Below are positions 17,801 to 25,822 of a stretch of DNA of 64,000 nucleotides, piece by piece (the stretch's first letter is position 1; each line of letters begins with the position of its first letter). The stretch is from Betaproteobacteria bacterium (GTDB lineage: Bacteria > Pseudomonadota > Gammaproteobacteria > Burkholderiales > Burkholderiaceae_C): positions 434,001 to 498,000 of the forward strand of contig JADIZZ010000003.1 of the NCBI GenBank assembly GCA_016704535.1, read 5' to 3'. Below the pieces are notes generated by a model. The model made no database searches and was not told the origin of the DNA. It saw only the letters and a program-made list of their open reading frames with translations. The position numbers were made by a program, and so were the translations under genes.

Positions 17801-18620
17801 TGATCACACCCACCTGGCGCTGTACCGCGAGGACGAGAAGATCCGCTACCGCGACGTGCAGGCGCAGCCGCGGAAGATCATCAGTTCACCGACCTGGAGC
17901 GGCATCGAGAGCGAGACCGTCAGCTACAACGCCGGCTACACGAACGTGCACGAATACATCCCGTGGCGCACGCTCACCGGGCGGCAGCAGTTCTATCTGG
18001 ACCACCCCTGGATGATCGCCTTCGGTGAGGGCTTCGGCAGCTACCGCCCGCCGGTGGACCTGAAGACGACCGCCGGCATCCACAACATCAAGCCCAACGG
18101 CAACGCCGAGATCCTGCTGAACTTCATCACGCCGCACCAGAAGTGGGGCATCCACAGCACCTACAGCGACAACCTGCTCATGCTGACGCTGAACCGCGGC
18201 GGCCCGGTGGTGTGGTTGAGCGAGGACGACGCGAAGAAGGCCGGCATCGAGGACAACGACTGGGTCGAGGTCTTCAACATCAACGGCGCCATCGCGGCGC
18301 GCGCGGTGGTGAGCCAGCGGGTCAACCCCGGCATGCTGATGATGTACCACGCGCAGGAAAAGATCATCAACACGCCCGGATCGGCGATCACCGGCGTGCG
18401 CGGCGGCATCCACAACAGCGTGACGCGCATCGTGCTCAAGCCGACGCACATGATCGGCGGCTACGCGCAGTTCAGCTACGGCTTCAACTACTACGGAACC
18501 ATCGGCACCAACCGCGACGAGTTCGTGGTCGTGCGCAAGATGGACAAGGTCGACTGGCTCGACACCCCGCTCGGCGATGAACGCGCCGCGCTCGTGCAAG
18601 CCCAAGGAGAAGGCGCATGA
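14805..18620 (+). CDS. narG: Respiratory nitrate reductase, alpha subunit
   Basis: A 1271-residue molybdopterin subunit, close to the usual length of about 1250. The FS0 cluster ligands are H50, C54, C58 and C93. The molybdenum ligand is D219 in SFYDWYCDLPPASPQ. The dinucleotide-binding C-terminal domain is present (about 1090-1230, ending in GGYAQFSYGFNYYGTIGTNRDEF). It reduces nitrate to nitrite on the cytoplasmic side as part of membrane-bound NarGHI. No twin-arginine signal is seen, as expected for this type. It overlaps narH by 4 bases. Confidence 0.98.
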   Translation: MSHFLDRLTHFSLPKETFSGDHGVTTGEDRTWEDAYRNRWAHDKIVRSTHGVNCTGSCSWKIYVKGGIVTWETQQTDYPRTRWDMPNHEPRGCARGASYSWYLYSANRVKYPMVRGRLLERWRVAMKTAKTPVDAWATIVENDEARRDYQKIRGMGGFVRSTWDEVNQLIAAANVYTIKRHGPDRVIGFSPIPAMSMVSYAAGSRYLSLIGGVCMSFYDWYCDLPPASPQIWGEQTDVPESADWYNSTYIIAWGSNVPQTRTPDAHFFTEVRYKGATTVAVTPDYSEVAKLADLWLHPKQGTDAALAMAMGHVALNEFYFKQRSPYFDNYARRYTDLPLLVMLKEHQLPDGTITLVPDRYLRASDFNGKLGQQNNPEWKTVAFDTDGRAVLPNGSIGFRWGQESEVGRVDAGKWNLEDKEARHGQQVKLKLSVLEEGSQAHEVVGVGLPYFGGIATPHFKSNAQNGEVNFVKVPAVRLRLGKDGEHREALVATVFDLQAAQYGIDRGLGSGAKSYDDNAAYTPAWAESITGMPRDQIVTVARQFAENAHKTQGKSMIIIGAAMNHWYHADMNYRGVINLLMMCGCIGQSGGGWAHYVGQEKLRPQTGWVPLAFGLDWIRPPRQMNSTSFFYAHSDQWRYEKLGMEEIVSPLADKSVYGGTMIDYNVRAERMGWLPSAPQLKTNPLQVVKDATAAGMDAKDYVVKALKDGTVQMSCEDPDAPQNWPRNLFVWRSNLLGSSGKGHEYFCKHLLGTENGIQGKDLGKDDAKPSEVKWHEHAPVGKLDLVVTLDFRMSTTCLYSDIVLPTASWYEKNDLNTSDMHPFIHPLSAAVDPVWQSKSDWEIYKGFAKAFSEVCVGHLGVEKEVVLTPILHDTAGELAQPFDVKEWRKGQCELIPGKTAPQITVVERDYPNTFKRFTALGPLMNKLGNGGKGIGWKTETEVTQLGQLNGLTLGEGVSQGMPKIVTDIDACEVILQLAPETNGHVAVKAWQALGKQTGRDHTHLALYREDEKIRYRDVQAQPRKIISSPTWSGIESETVSYNAGYTNVHEYIPWRTLTGRQQFYLDHPWMIAFGEGFGSYRPPVDLKTTAGIHNIKPNGNAEILLNFITPHQKWGIHSTYSDNLLMLTLNRGGPVVWLSEDDAKKAGIEDNDWVEVFNINGAIAARAVVSQRVNPGMLMMYHAQEKIINTPGSAITGVRGGIHNSVTRIVLKPTHMIGGYAQFSYGFNYYGTIGTNRDEFVVVRKMDKVDWLDTPLGDERAALVQAQGEGA

Positions 18621-20140
18621 AGATCCGCGCACAAGTCGGCATGGTCCTGAACCTGGACAAGTGCATCGGCTGCCACACCTGCAGCGTCACCTGCAAGAAC
18701 GTCTGGACCAGCCGCCCCGGCGTCGAGTACGCCTGGTTCAACAACGTCGAAACCAAACCCGGCATCGGCTACCCCAAGGAGTGGGAGAACCAGGACAAGT
18801 GGAACGGCGGCTGGGTGCGCAAGGCGAATGGCTCGATCGAGCCGCGCCAGGGTGGCAAGTGGAAGCTGCTGATGCGCATCTTCGCCAACCCCAACCTGCC
18901 GCAGATCGACGACTACTACGAGCCCTTCACCTTCGACTACGACCACCTGCAGTCGGCGCCGGAGATGCAGCACCAGCCCACCGCACGGCCGCGTTCGCTG
19001 ATCACCGGCAAGCGCATGGAGAAGATCGAGTGGGGCCCGAACTGGGAAGAGATCCTGGGTGGTGAATTTGCCAAGCGCTCGAAGGACAAGAACTTCGACG
19101 ACATCCAGAAGGATATCTACGGCCAGTTCGAGAACACCTTCATGATGTATCTGCCCAGGCTGTGCGAGCACTGCCTGAACCCGGCTTGCGTGGCGTCCTG
19201 TCCTTCGGGCTCGATCTACAAGCGCGAGGAAGATGGCATCGTGCTCATCGACCAGGACAAGTGCCGAGGCTGGCGCATGTGCGTCAGCGGCTGCCCCTAC
19301 AAGAAGATCTACTACAACTGGAAGAGCGGCAAGGCCGAGAAGTGCATCTTCTGCTACCCGCGCATCGAAGCGGGCCAGCCCACGGTATGCAGTGAAACCT
19401 GCGTCGGCCGCATCCGGTATCTCGGCGTGCTGCTGTACGACGCCGATCGTATTCAAGAGGCGGCGAGTGTCGAGAAGGACAAGGACCTCTACCAGGCCCA
19501 GCTCGACATCTTCCTCGACCCGCACGACCCGGCGGTGATCGCGCAGGCGCGCAAGGACGGCATCCCCGACAACTGGCTCGAAGCGGCGAAGAACAGCCCC
19601 GTCTACAAGATGGCGGTGGAATGGAAGGTGGCGCTGCCGCTGCACCCGGAGTACCGCACGCTGCCGATGGTCTGGTACGTGCCGCCGCTGAGCCCCATCA
19701 CGGCGGCGGCCAATGCCGGGCAGGTGGGCACCAACGGCGAGATCCCCGACGTCAACCAGCTGCGCATCCCGGTCAAGTACCTGGCCAACCTGCTGACCGC
19801 CGGCGACACCTTCCCGGTGGTGCGCGCGCTGGAACGCATGCTGGCGATGCGCGCCTACCAGCGCAGCAAGCACGTCGACGGGCTGGCCAACACCGCCGCC
19901 ATCGACCAGGTGCGCATGAGCGTCAACGAAGTGGAAGAGATGTACCGCGTGATGGCCATCGCCAACTACGAGGACCGCTTCGTGATTCCCACCACGCACC
20001 GCGAGTACGCCGAGAACGCCTTCAACGTGCGCGGCGGCTGCGGCTTCAGCTTCGGCAACGGCTGCAGCGAAGGTGTCACCGAAACGAGCCTCTTCGGCAG
20101 CGAGAAGAAGCGGACGATTCCGATCAAGGCGGGGGTCTGA
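18617..20140 (+). CDS. narH: Respiratory nitrate reductase, beta subunit
   Basis: A 507-residue iron-sulfur subunit. The cysteine groups are CIGCHTCSVTC near residue 16, CEHCLNPACVASCP near 184, CRGWRMCVSGCP near 217, and CIFC...CSETC near 245-262. The Trp in CRGWRMC replaces one Cys, as expected for the 3Fe-4S cluster. It carries electrons from the haems of NarI to NarG. It starts inside the narG stop (ATGA overlap) and is followed by narJ after one base. Length agrees with the family (about 510). Confidence 0.98.
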   Translation: MKIRAQVGMVLNLDKCIGCHTCSVTCKNVWTSRPGVEYAWFNNVETKPGIGYPKEWENQDKWNGGWVRKANGSIEPRQGGKWKLLMRIFANPNLPQIDDYYEPFTFDYDHLQSAPEMQHQPTARPRSLITGKRMEKIEWGPNWEEILGGEFAKRSKDKNFDDIQKDIYGQFENTFMMYLPRLCEHCLNPACVASCPSGSIYKREEDGIVLIDQDKCRGWRMCVSGCPYKKIYYNWKSGKAEKCIFCYPRIEAGQPTVCSETCVGRIRYLGVLLYDADRIQEAASVEKDKDLYQAQLDIFLDPHDPAVIAQARKDGIPDNWLEAAKNSPVYKMAVEWKVALPLHPEYRTLPMVWYVPPLSPITAAANAGQVGTNGEIPDVNQLRIPVKYLANLLTAGDTFPVVRALERMLAMRAYQRSKHVDGLANTAAIDQVRMSVNEVEEMYRVMAIANYEDRFVIPTTHREYAENAFNVRGGCGFSFGNGCSEGVTETSLFGSEKKRTIPIKAGV

Positions 20141-20141
20141 G

Positions 20142-20837
20142 ATGAAGAGCCTTTCACTCACCCTGCGTGTGTTGGCGCACCTGCTCGGCTACCCTAACGC
20201 AGATCTTCGCGACCACCTGCCCGAGTTGCGTTCGGCGCTGCTCGACGAGCGTGCGCTGACCTTCGGTCGCCTGGCCGAGCTCGACGCGCTGATCGACCGC
20301 CTGCGCACGCGCCGGCCGCTCGACGTCGAAGCGGACTACGTCGAACTCTTCGACCGCGGGCGTGGCACCGCGCTGCATCTCTTCGAACACGTGCATGGCG
20401 ACAGCCGCGACCGCGGCCCGGCGATGGTCGATCTCATCAAGACCTACGAGCAGGCCGGCCTCTTCCTGGCACCCGAGGAACTGCCCGACCACCTGAGCGT
20501 GGTGCTGCAGTTCGCCAGCACGCAGCCGCCCGAGCAGGCACGCGCCTTCCTGGGTGAGTTTGCGCACATCCTGCAGGTCATCTTCAGCGCGCTGCTGAAG
20601 CGTCAGAGTCCCTACGCCTCGGTGCTGGCCGCGCTGCTCGACCTGGCCGGCGAAAAGGCCCAGGCCGTGCCCGTGCCGCCCGAACCCGAGATCGACGAGA
20701 GCTGGGAAGAGCCGCTGGCCTTCGGCGGCTGTTCGACCCAGGGCCAAGCCAGCCCGGGCCAGCCTCAGCCCATCCAGATCGTCAGGCGTGCCGGCGCCGG
20801 CGCGGCTTCCACCCCTTCCGCAGGAGCGTCCGCATGA
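20142..20837 (+). CDS. narJ: Nitrate reductase assembly chaperone
   Basis: A 231-residue all-helical protein of the NarJ/TorD family. Recognisable parts are the N-terminus (LRVLAHLLGYPNADLRDHLPEL), the central VEADYVELFDRGRGTALHLFEHVHGDSRDRGPAMVDL block (conserved in NarJ, residues about 65-105), and a low-complexity Pro/Ala tail. It binds apo-NarG for molybdenum cofactor insertion and is not part of the mature enzyme. The ATG at 20142 is used because the upstream in-frame ATG lies inside narH. It overlaps narI by 4 bases. Confidence 0.93.
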   Translation: MKSLSLTLRVLAHLLGYPNADLRDHLPELRSALLDERALTFGRLAELDALIDRLRTRRPLDVEADYVELFDRGRGTALHLFEHVHGDSRDRGPAMVDLIKTYEQAGLFLAPEELPDHLSVVLQFASTQPPEQARAFLGEFAHILQVIFSALLKRQSPYASVLAALLDLAGEKAQAVPVPPEPEIDESWEEPLAFGGCSTQGQASPGQPQPIQIVRRAGAGAASTPSAGASA

Positions 20838-21559
20838 ACGCCGTCCACACCTTCCTGTTCACCGTCTACCCCTACCTCTGCCTGGCGGTGTTCTTCATGG
20901 GCAGCCTGGCGCGTTTCGACCGCGACCAGTACACGTGGAAGAGCGACAGCTCGCAGCTGCTTCGTTCCGGCCAGCTGCGCTGGGGCAGCAACCTCTTCCA
21001 CGCCGGCATCCTGTTCCTGTTCTTCGGCCACCTCTTCGGCCAGCTGACGCCGCATGCGGTCTACGAGATCTTCGTCACCGCGCCGCAGAAGCAACTGCTG
21101 GCGGTGATCGCCGGTGGCGTGGCGGGTGGCATCTGCTTCGTCGGCCTGAGCCTGCTGCTGCACCGGCGCATCTTCGACCCGCGCATCCGCCTGACCAGCC
21201 ACCGCACCGACCTGGCCATCCTCGTCATCCTGTGGGTGCAGCTGCTCATCGGCCTGGCCACGCTGCCGGCGTCGTTCCACCACGTGGCCGACCCGCAGAC
21301 CATGCTGCGCCTGGCCGAGTACCTGCAGGGCATCGCCACCTTCCAGCCCAATCCGGCGCTGGTGGCCGGCGTCGAATGGCACTTCCAGGCCCACATGCTG
21401 CTGGGCATGACGATCTTCCTGCTCTTCCCCTTCAGCCGCCTGGTGCACGTGTGGAGTGGCTTCGGTACGGTGGCCTACTTCTTCCGCCCCTACCAGGTGG
21501 TGCGTGCGCGGCGCCTGAACGTGCCCGCCGGCCAGAACCAGCCGCACAAGTCTGCGTGA
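20834..21559 (+). CDS. narI: Respiratory nitrate reductase, gamma subunit (cytochrome b)
   Basis: A 241-residue membrane subunit with five predicted helices. The four haem-ligand histidines are visible as H56 and H66 (SNLFHAGILFLFFGHLFG), H187 (EWHFQAHMLLG) and H205 (SRLVHVWSGF). The positions match E. coli NarI closely. It oxidises quinol at the periplasmic side and passes electrons through two b haems to NarH. It overlaps narJ and lies 11 bases before ppiC. Confidence 0.97.
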   Translation: MNAVHTFLFTVYPYLCLAVFFMGSLARFDRDQYTWKSDSSQLLRSGQLRWGSNLFHAGILFLFFGHLFGQLTPHAVYEIFVTAPQKQLLAVIAGGVAGGICFVGLSLLLHRRIFDPRIRLTSHRTDLAILVILWVQLLIGLATLPASFHHVADPQTMLRLAEYLQGIATFQPNPALVAGVEWHFQAHMLLGMTIFLLFPFSRLVHVWSGFGTVAYFFRPYQVVRARRLNVPAGQNQPHKSA

Positions 21560-21570
21560 AGGACTTCGCC

Positions 21571-22356
21571 ATGAACACACCCTCCGTGAACGCACCGTAC
21601 GTCATGCCCACCGTCAACGGGGTGCCTCTGGCCTACCCAGAAGAGCCGATCGACGACGAAACCCTGCGCCAGCGCGCCTGCACCGAACTGCTGCGCCAAG
21701 CCGCCATCGCGGCCGGGCTGCTGAGCGACGACGACCCGGCGCCGCTGCTGGGCGCCATCACCGACGACGCCAGCGCGGCCATCGAGACGCTGCTCGACCG
21801 CGCCCTGCAACTGCCCGAGCCCACCGACGAGGCCTGCCGCCGCCACCATGCCGCCAACCTGCCGCGTTATGCGCACGGTGAACGGGCCCAGGTGCGCCAC
21901 GTGCTGTTCGCGGTGACGCCGGGCGTCGACGTCAACGCGCTGCGCCAGCGCGCCGAGGCCTGCCTGCTCGACCTGCGCTGCGACGCGGAGGGCACACGCT
22001 TCGCAGAAGCCGCGCGCACGACCTCGAACTGCCCCAGCGGCGCCGATGGGGGTGAACTCGGCTGGCTGCGCGCCGAAGACTGCGCGCCCGAGCTGGCCAA
22101 GGAGATCCTGGGTCACGCTGAAGTCGGCGTGCTGCCGCGCCTGGTGGCCACGCGTTTCGGCCTGCACGTGGTGGAGGTGCTGGCGCGTGAGCCCGGCGCC
22201 CAGCCCGTCTTCGAAACCGTGCGCTCGGCCGTGGCGCAGGCGCTGCGCCAGCAAGCCTTTGCCACCGCGCTGCGCCAGTACCTGCAGTTGCTGGCCGGCC
22301 AGGCCGAACTGCGCGGCGTCGTCCTCGAGGCTTCGGCTTCGCCGCTGGTGCAGTAG
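21571..22356 (+). CDS. PpiC-type (parvulin) peptidyl-prolyl isomerase in the nar operon
   Basis: A 261-residue protein without a signal peptide. The parvulin domain covers about residues 105-205, with RHVLFAV, NCPSGADGGELGWL and ATRFGLHVVEVLAREPG as landmarks. It is preceded by a helical N-terminal part resembling the NifM/SurA arrangement. It lies 11 bases after narI, so it is very likely co-transcribed. The cytoplasmic location and context suggest a folding helper for NarG/NarH or nearby proteins; NifM plays such a role for nitrogenase. An earlier start in this frame would overlap narI and is rejected. Confidence 0.87.
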   Translation: MNTPSVNAPYVMPTVNGVPLAYPEEPIDDETLRQRACTELLRQAAIAAGLLSDDDPAPLLGAITDDASAAIETLLDRALQLPEPTDEACRRHHAANLPRYAHGERAQVRHVLFAVTPGVDVNALRQRAEACLLDLRCDAEGTRFAEAARTTSNCPSGADGGELGWLRAEDCAPELAKEILGHAEVGVLPRLVATRFGLHVVEVLAREPGAQPVFETVRSAVAQALRQQAFATALRQYLQLLAGQAELRGVVLEASASPLVQ

Positions 22357-22383
22357 ACGCGCCGCGCCCGACGGACGATCCCC

Positions 22384-22599
22384 ATGCCCGAAGAACTGCT
22401 GGAGCGGCTGCGCCGCTTCCAGACTGATGCCATTCCGCAGCACCGCAGCCACTTCCGGCTGCTGGTCGACGACGCCCCCTCCATCGCCACAGGGTTTCAC
22501 GGCTGCGAAGTTGAATTGCCTGGAGATGATTTGATGTCGGAACTTGTTGAACCCGTCCTGCCTGGCTCCATCGGGCCTGCTGCGGCGTCCTGCGAATGA
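22384..22599 (+). pseudogene. Beta-carbonic anhydrase N-terminal remnant
   Basis: A 71-residue ORF. Its first 30 residues (MPEELLERLRRF, then IPQHRSHFRLLVDD) look like the start of a beta-type carbonic anhydrase, which would normally continue with a GQHP...LFIGCSDSR zinc-binding block. Here the block is degraded to APSIATGFHGC and the rest of the enzyme is absent. The sequence after about 22490 is less GC-rich and has no clear coding pattern. The last 4 bases overlap the hemerythrin start. The family match is from memory, and a real small protein cannot be excluded. Confidence 0.4.
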
Positions 22600-23162
22600 A
22601 GTCGACCATGACGTCCAGCCCACTCAGTTTCCACAGCAGCCCCGCCGCCGGCTTCGACGAACCCTTCGAGATGCTGCTGGCCTGCCACGAACGCGTGCAG
22701 CGCATGCTGGCGCTGCTGTTGCGCCTGGCCGAGCACCTGGTCGCCCACGGCGCTGACGAGCAGGCCCGCCAGGCCGCACGTGACGTGATGCGCTACTTCG
22801 ACCAGGCCGGCCCGGCCCACCACGAGGACGAGGAACGCCACGTTTTCCCGCTGCTGCTCGCCCAGGGCGATGCCGGCATCGCCGCCGTGGTGCACCGCCT
22901 GCAGCGCGATCACGAGGCGATGACGGTGCAATGGCAGGCCGTGCGCGCCGACCTGGCCGAGATCGAGGCAGGGCGCTGGCCCCTCGCCCAGGCTGCGGGC
23001 GTGCTGCCGCGCTGGCAGGCCTATGCCGCGCTCTACGCCGGGCACATCGAAGCCGAGGAGGGTAGGGCCTACCCGGCTGCGCGGCCGCTGCTCCCGGCGC
23101 CGGCCCTGCGTTCGATGGGCCAGGAGATGGCGCAGCGTCGCGGCGTCCCGCCGCCACGCTGA
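22596..23162 (+). CDS. Hemerythrin domain protein
   Basis: A 188-residue helical protein with the ligand pattern of hemerythrin HHE domains: H31 (ACHERV), H75/H76 with nearby acids (HHEDEERHVFP), H106 (RDHEAM) and H150 with E154 (GHIEAEEGRAYP). Such proteins carry a di-iron site that binds oxygen or nitric oxide, or protects iron-sulfur proteins. A second ATG 12 bases downstream is an equally possible start. Its position after the nar genes fits a role in oxygen or NO sensing during nitrate respiration (inference). It converges with amrS with no spacer: the two stops abut as TGATCA. Confidence 0.85.
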   Translation: MKSTMTSSPLSFHSSPAAGFDEPFEMLLACHERVQRMLALLLRLAEHLVAHGADEQARQAARDVMRYFDQAGPAHHEDEERHVFPLLLAQGDAGIAAVVHRLQRDHEAMTVQWQAVRADLAEIEAGRWPLAQAAGVLPRWQAYAALYAGHIEAEEGRAYPAARPLLPAPALRSMGQEMAQRRGVPPPR

Positions 23163-24278
23163 TCAGGCCACGGCCACGCGCATCGGCACGCGCCGCCGGC
23201 CCAGCCGCCCGGCAAATGCGCGGTCGAAGCGGCCGGCGACGGCCGTGCCGCAATGCCCGCAGGCGCCATGTTCATCCAGTGCGTAGTGAAGCACGGCGTG
23301 CCAGTCGCGTTCGATCAGCGGCGTCTGGCAGCCCGGGCACAAGGTGCTGCCGCCTTCGGTGTCGTGCACGTTGCCCAGGTAGACGTGGCGCAGCCCGGCC
23401 GCGCGCGCAATACGCCGTGCGCGCTGCAGCGTGGCTGCGGGCGTCGGTGGCAGCTCGCCCAGCTTGTAGTCAGGGTGGAAGGCGGTGAAATGCAGCGGCA
23501 CGTCGGGGCCAAGGTGCTCGAAGATCCAGCGGCTCATGGCCTCCAGTTCGGGCGTGCTGTCGTTCAGGCCGGGGATCAGCAGCGTGGTGATCTCCAGCCA
23601 GCACTTCGTCTCGTGCACGATGGTCTGCAGCGTGTCGAGAACCGGCGCCAGGTGCGAGGCCGTCTGCTCGACGTAGAACTTGTCGGTGAAGGCCTTCAGG
23701 TCGACGTTGGCGGCGTCCATCTTCGCGAAGAAGGCGGCGCGCGGCGCGGGGTGGATGTAGCCCGCGGTGACGGCCACGGTCTCAACGCCCAGCGCGTGGC
23801 AGGCGTCGGCGGTGTCCATCGCGTACTCGGCGAAGATCACCGGGTCGTTGTAGGTGAACGCCACGCTGGCCGCGCCGCTGTGCAGTGCCGCCTCGGCGAT
23901 GCGTTGCGGCGAGGCGGCGTCCTGCAGGCGGTCCATCTCGCGGCTCTTCGAGATATCCCAGTTCTGGCAGAACTTGCAGGCCAGGTTGCAACCCGCGGTG
24001 CCGAAGGACAGCACCGCCGAGCCGGGGTGGAAGTGGTTCAGCGGCTTCTTCTCGATGGGGTCGATGGCAAAGCCCGAACTGCGGCCATAGGTGCTGAGCA
24101 CGATGGCGTCGCCCTGGCGTTCACGCACGAAACACAGGCCGCGCTGGCCTTCGTGCAGCTTGCAGTCGCGCGGGCAGAGGTCGCACTGCAGCCGACCGTC
24201 GGGTAGCGCATGCCACCAACGGGCGGGGTAGGGCGTGCTGGCCGGACCGGCGGCGATGGCTTCAATGGTGGTGTTCAT
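23163..24278 (-). CDS. amrS: AmmeMemoRadiSam system radical SAM enzyme
   Basis: A 371-residue radical SAM protein. The cluster motif CNLACKFCQNWD (C97, C101, C104) follows the PFL-activase-like order. An N-terminal Cys group (CDLCPRDC, GLC) and a C-terminal zinc-ribbon-like pair of CxxC motifs (CPGC, CGHC, about residues 320-355) are present. This matches the radical SAM member of the AmmeMemoRadiSam trio, a widespread system of uncertain function. The ATG has a GGAG ribosome-binding site. Its first 17 bases overlap the Memo-AMMECR1 gene upstream, so the two are an operon. Confidence 0.88.
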   Translation of the reverse strand: MNTTIEAIAAGPASTPYPARWWHALPDGRLQCDLCPRDCKLHEGQRGLCFVRERQGDAIVLSTYGRSSGFAIDPIEKKPLNHFHPGSAVLSFGTAGCNLACKFCQNWDISKSREMDRLQDAASPQRIAEAALHSGAASVAFTYNDPVIFAEYAMDTADACHALGVETVAVTAGYIHPAPRAAFFAKMDAANVDLKAFTDKFYVEQTASHLAPVLDTLQTIVHETKCWLEITTLLIPGLNDSTPELEAMSRWIFEHLGPDVPLHFTAFHPDYKLGELPPTPAATLQRARRIARAAGLRHVYLGNVHDTEGGSTLCPGCQTPLIERDWHAVLHYALDEHGACGHCGTAVAGRFDRAFAGRLGRRRVPMRVAVA

Positions 24279-25689
24279 GGCGAGGCTCCGCGTACACCGT
24301 GACGCCGTAGCGCCACAGTTGGATGTCGGGGGCCCAGAAGTCGACCGGCAGCCCGGCCTTGCGCAGCAGGGCCTGGAGGAAATCGCGCGGGTTGGGCAGC
24401 CCCGCCCAGACCTGCGGCAAAAAGGTGCCTCGCCGGCCTTGCCAGGTCAGCACCACGCCGTCGATGCCCGGCTGCAGCAGCCGGGCGGCCTGGTCCAGAT
24501 CGTCCGCCGCGCGCAGCGGCTGCAGCGGGCCCAGCACCGAAACCTCGATCTGCAGGCCCGCCCATTCCGCGGCCGTCAGTGGCGCGAAGCGATGGTCGCG
24601 GAAGGCGGCGGCCAGCGCGTTGTGTCGCACGTCTTCGCCCAGCGGCCCCTGCGCTTCGAGCTGGCCCACACAGCCGCGCAGGTCGCCCAGCGCGTCGTGC
24701 AAGGTGACGAAGCTGGCGCCGGGTTCGAGCAGGCGCGCATGCGGGGTCACGGTTGGCGGCGGCAGACCCAGGGCGCCGGCGATTTCGGCGCGGGCGGTGG
24801 CCAGCAGGGCGCGTCCCAGCGCGGGGTCGGGGGGCGTCGCGTCGCCGGCTGCTGCGGTGTCGGGCCCGTGCCCGGTGTCTGGCAGTGGGGCGGTGAAGGC
24901 GACGGCGCTGTAGCCGACGACGCGGCCGGGGTCCCCGCCGGCGGTGTCGGCCGAATTGCGCAAGTCGAGCAGGCGCGGCTGCAGGGCATGACGCCGCGCC
25001 GCGCGCAGCGCACCGTTGAGCGGCACGGCGCCACAGGCTTCATCGCCCCGCAGGTTGCCGGCGCAGCCGAGGATGCGCTGTACCGTGTGCTGGTCGCGCA
25101 GCCGCGCTTCGCCATAGGGCAGGAAGTGCGAAAGATCGGAGCTGATCACGATCAGCGTCTCGTCGCCGCCCCACAGCCTGTCCAGAACCTCTTCGACGGC
25201 CTGCGGTGGAGCCTCGCCCACCACCAGCGGAAGCAGCGTGAAGCCGTCGCCCAGTACGGTCTGCAGGAAGGGCAGCTGCACTTCCAGCGCATGCTCTTCA
25301 GCGTGGGCGGCATCGCTGTACAGCATCTGCGGCAGATCGGCGATGCTTGCCAGCCCCGCCTGGTCGACAGGTACCCGGCCCAGCGGGGTCTCGAAGGCCA
25401 GCGCTCGCGGCGCCGCCAGGCCGCGCAGGGCCACGCGGTGCGCCGGGCCCAGCAGCACGACGCGGCGGATGCGCCAGCGCAGCGGGGCAAGCAAGGCGTA
25501 GGCGCGCGCCGCCACGTCGCCCGAGTACAGATAGCCCGCGTGCGGCACGACCAGCATCTTGGGGGCCTGCGTTGCATCGGCGCGCGCCGCCGGCGCATGG
25601 CCCAAGTGGCCCGCCACGGCCTGGCGCAGGGCCAGGGCATCGACGGGGTAGAAACTACCGGCAACGGCAGCATGGCGGATGGGGTCCAT
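24262..25689 (-). CDS. AmmeMemoRadiSam proteins B and A fused (Memo-AMMECR1)
   Basis: A 475-residue fusion. Residues 1 to about 265 are a Memo-like domain (VPHAGYLYSGDVAARAY, HALEVQLPFLQ, SSDLSHFLPY), related to extradiol dioxygenases. After a Gly/Asp/Pro-rich linker (about 265-285) comes an AMMECR1 domain (LRGCVGQLEAQGPL, ALAAAFRDHRFAPLTAAEW, FLPQVW). With amrS it completes the three-part system. Two in-frame ATGs exist; the second is chosen because GGGAGG lies 6 bases before it. Divergent from narX across 133 bases that hold an FNR-type dyad. Confidence 0.88.
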   Translation of the reverse strand: MDPIRHAAVAGSFYPVDALALRQAVAGHLGHAPAARADATQAPKMLVVPHAGYLYSGDVAARAYALLAPLRWRIRRVVLLGPAHRVALRGLAAPRALAFETPLGRVPVDQAGLASIADLPQMLYSDAAHAEEHALEVQLPFLQTVLGDGFTLLPLVVGEAPPQAVEEVLDRLWGGDETLIVISSDLSHFLPYGEARLRDQHTVQRILGCAGNLRGDEACGAVPLNGALRAARRHALQPRLLDLRNSADTAGGDPGRVVGYSAVAFTAPLPDTGHGPDTAAAGDATPPDPALGRALLATARAEIAGALGLPPPTVTPHARLLEPGASFVTLHDALGDLRGCVGQLEAQGPLGEDVRHNALAAAFRDHRFAPLTAAEWAGLQIEVSVLGPLQPLRAADDLDQAARLLQPGIDGVVLTWQGRRGTFLPQVWAGLPNPRDFLQALLRKAGLPVDFWAPDIQLWRYGVTVYAEPRHEHHH

Positions 25690-25769
25690 GAGCATCCTCC
25701 CGACGGCTTCTATCTTGCGCGCCTGCAGGCGGAGATCAAGGGCCGCCGCACCTGTTTCATGCGCGGGCC

Positions 25770-25783
25770 TTGCCCTTTGTCAA
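25770..25783. promoter_or_regulatory. FNR/DNR-type dyad between the amr genes and narX
   Basis: TTGCCCTTTGTCAA has the TTG-N8-CAA core and the same right half (GTCAA) as the dyad before narK1. It lies in the 133-base divergent spacer. The centre is about 46 bases before the predicted narX start, a little further than the ideal 41.5. It might serve either gene. About four such cores are expected by chance in 64 kb of this composition. Confidence 0.35.
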
Positions 25784-25822
25784 GTCGCCCTGCACTGCAA
25801 GGTCGTGGCATACAGTCTTGCC

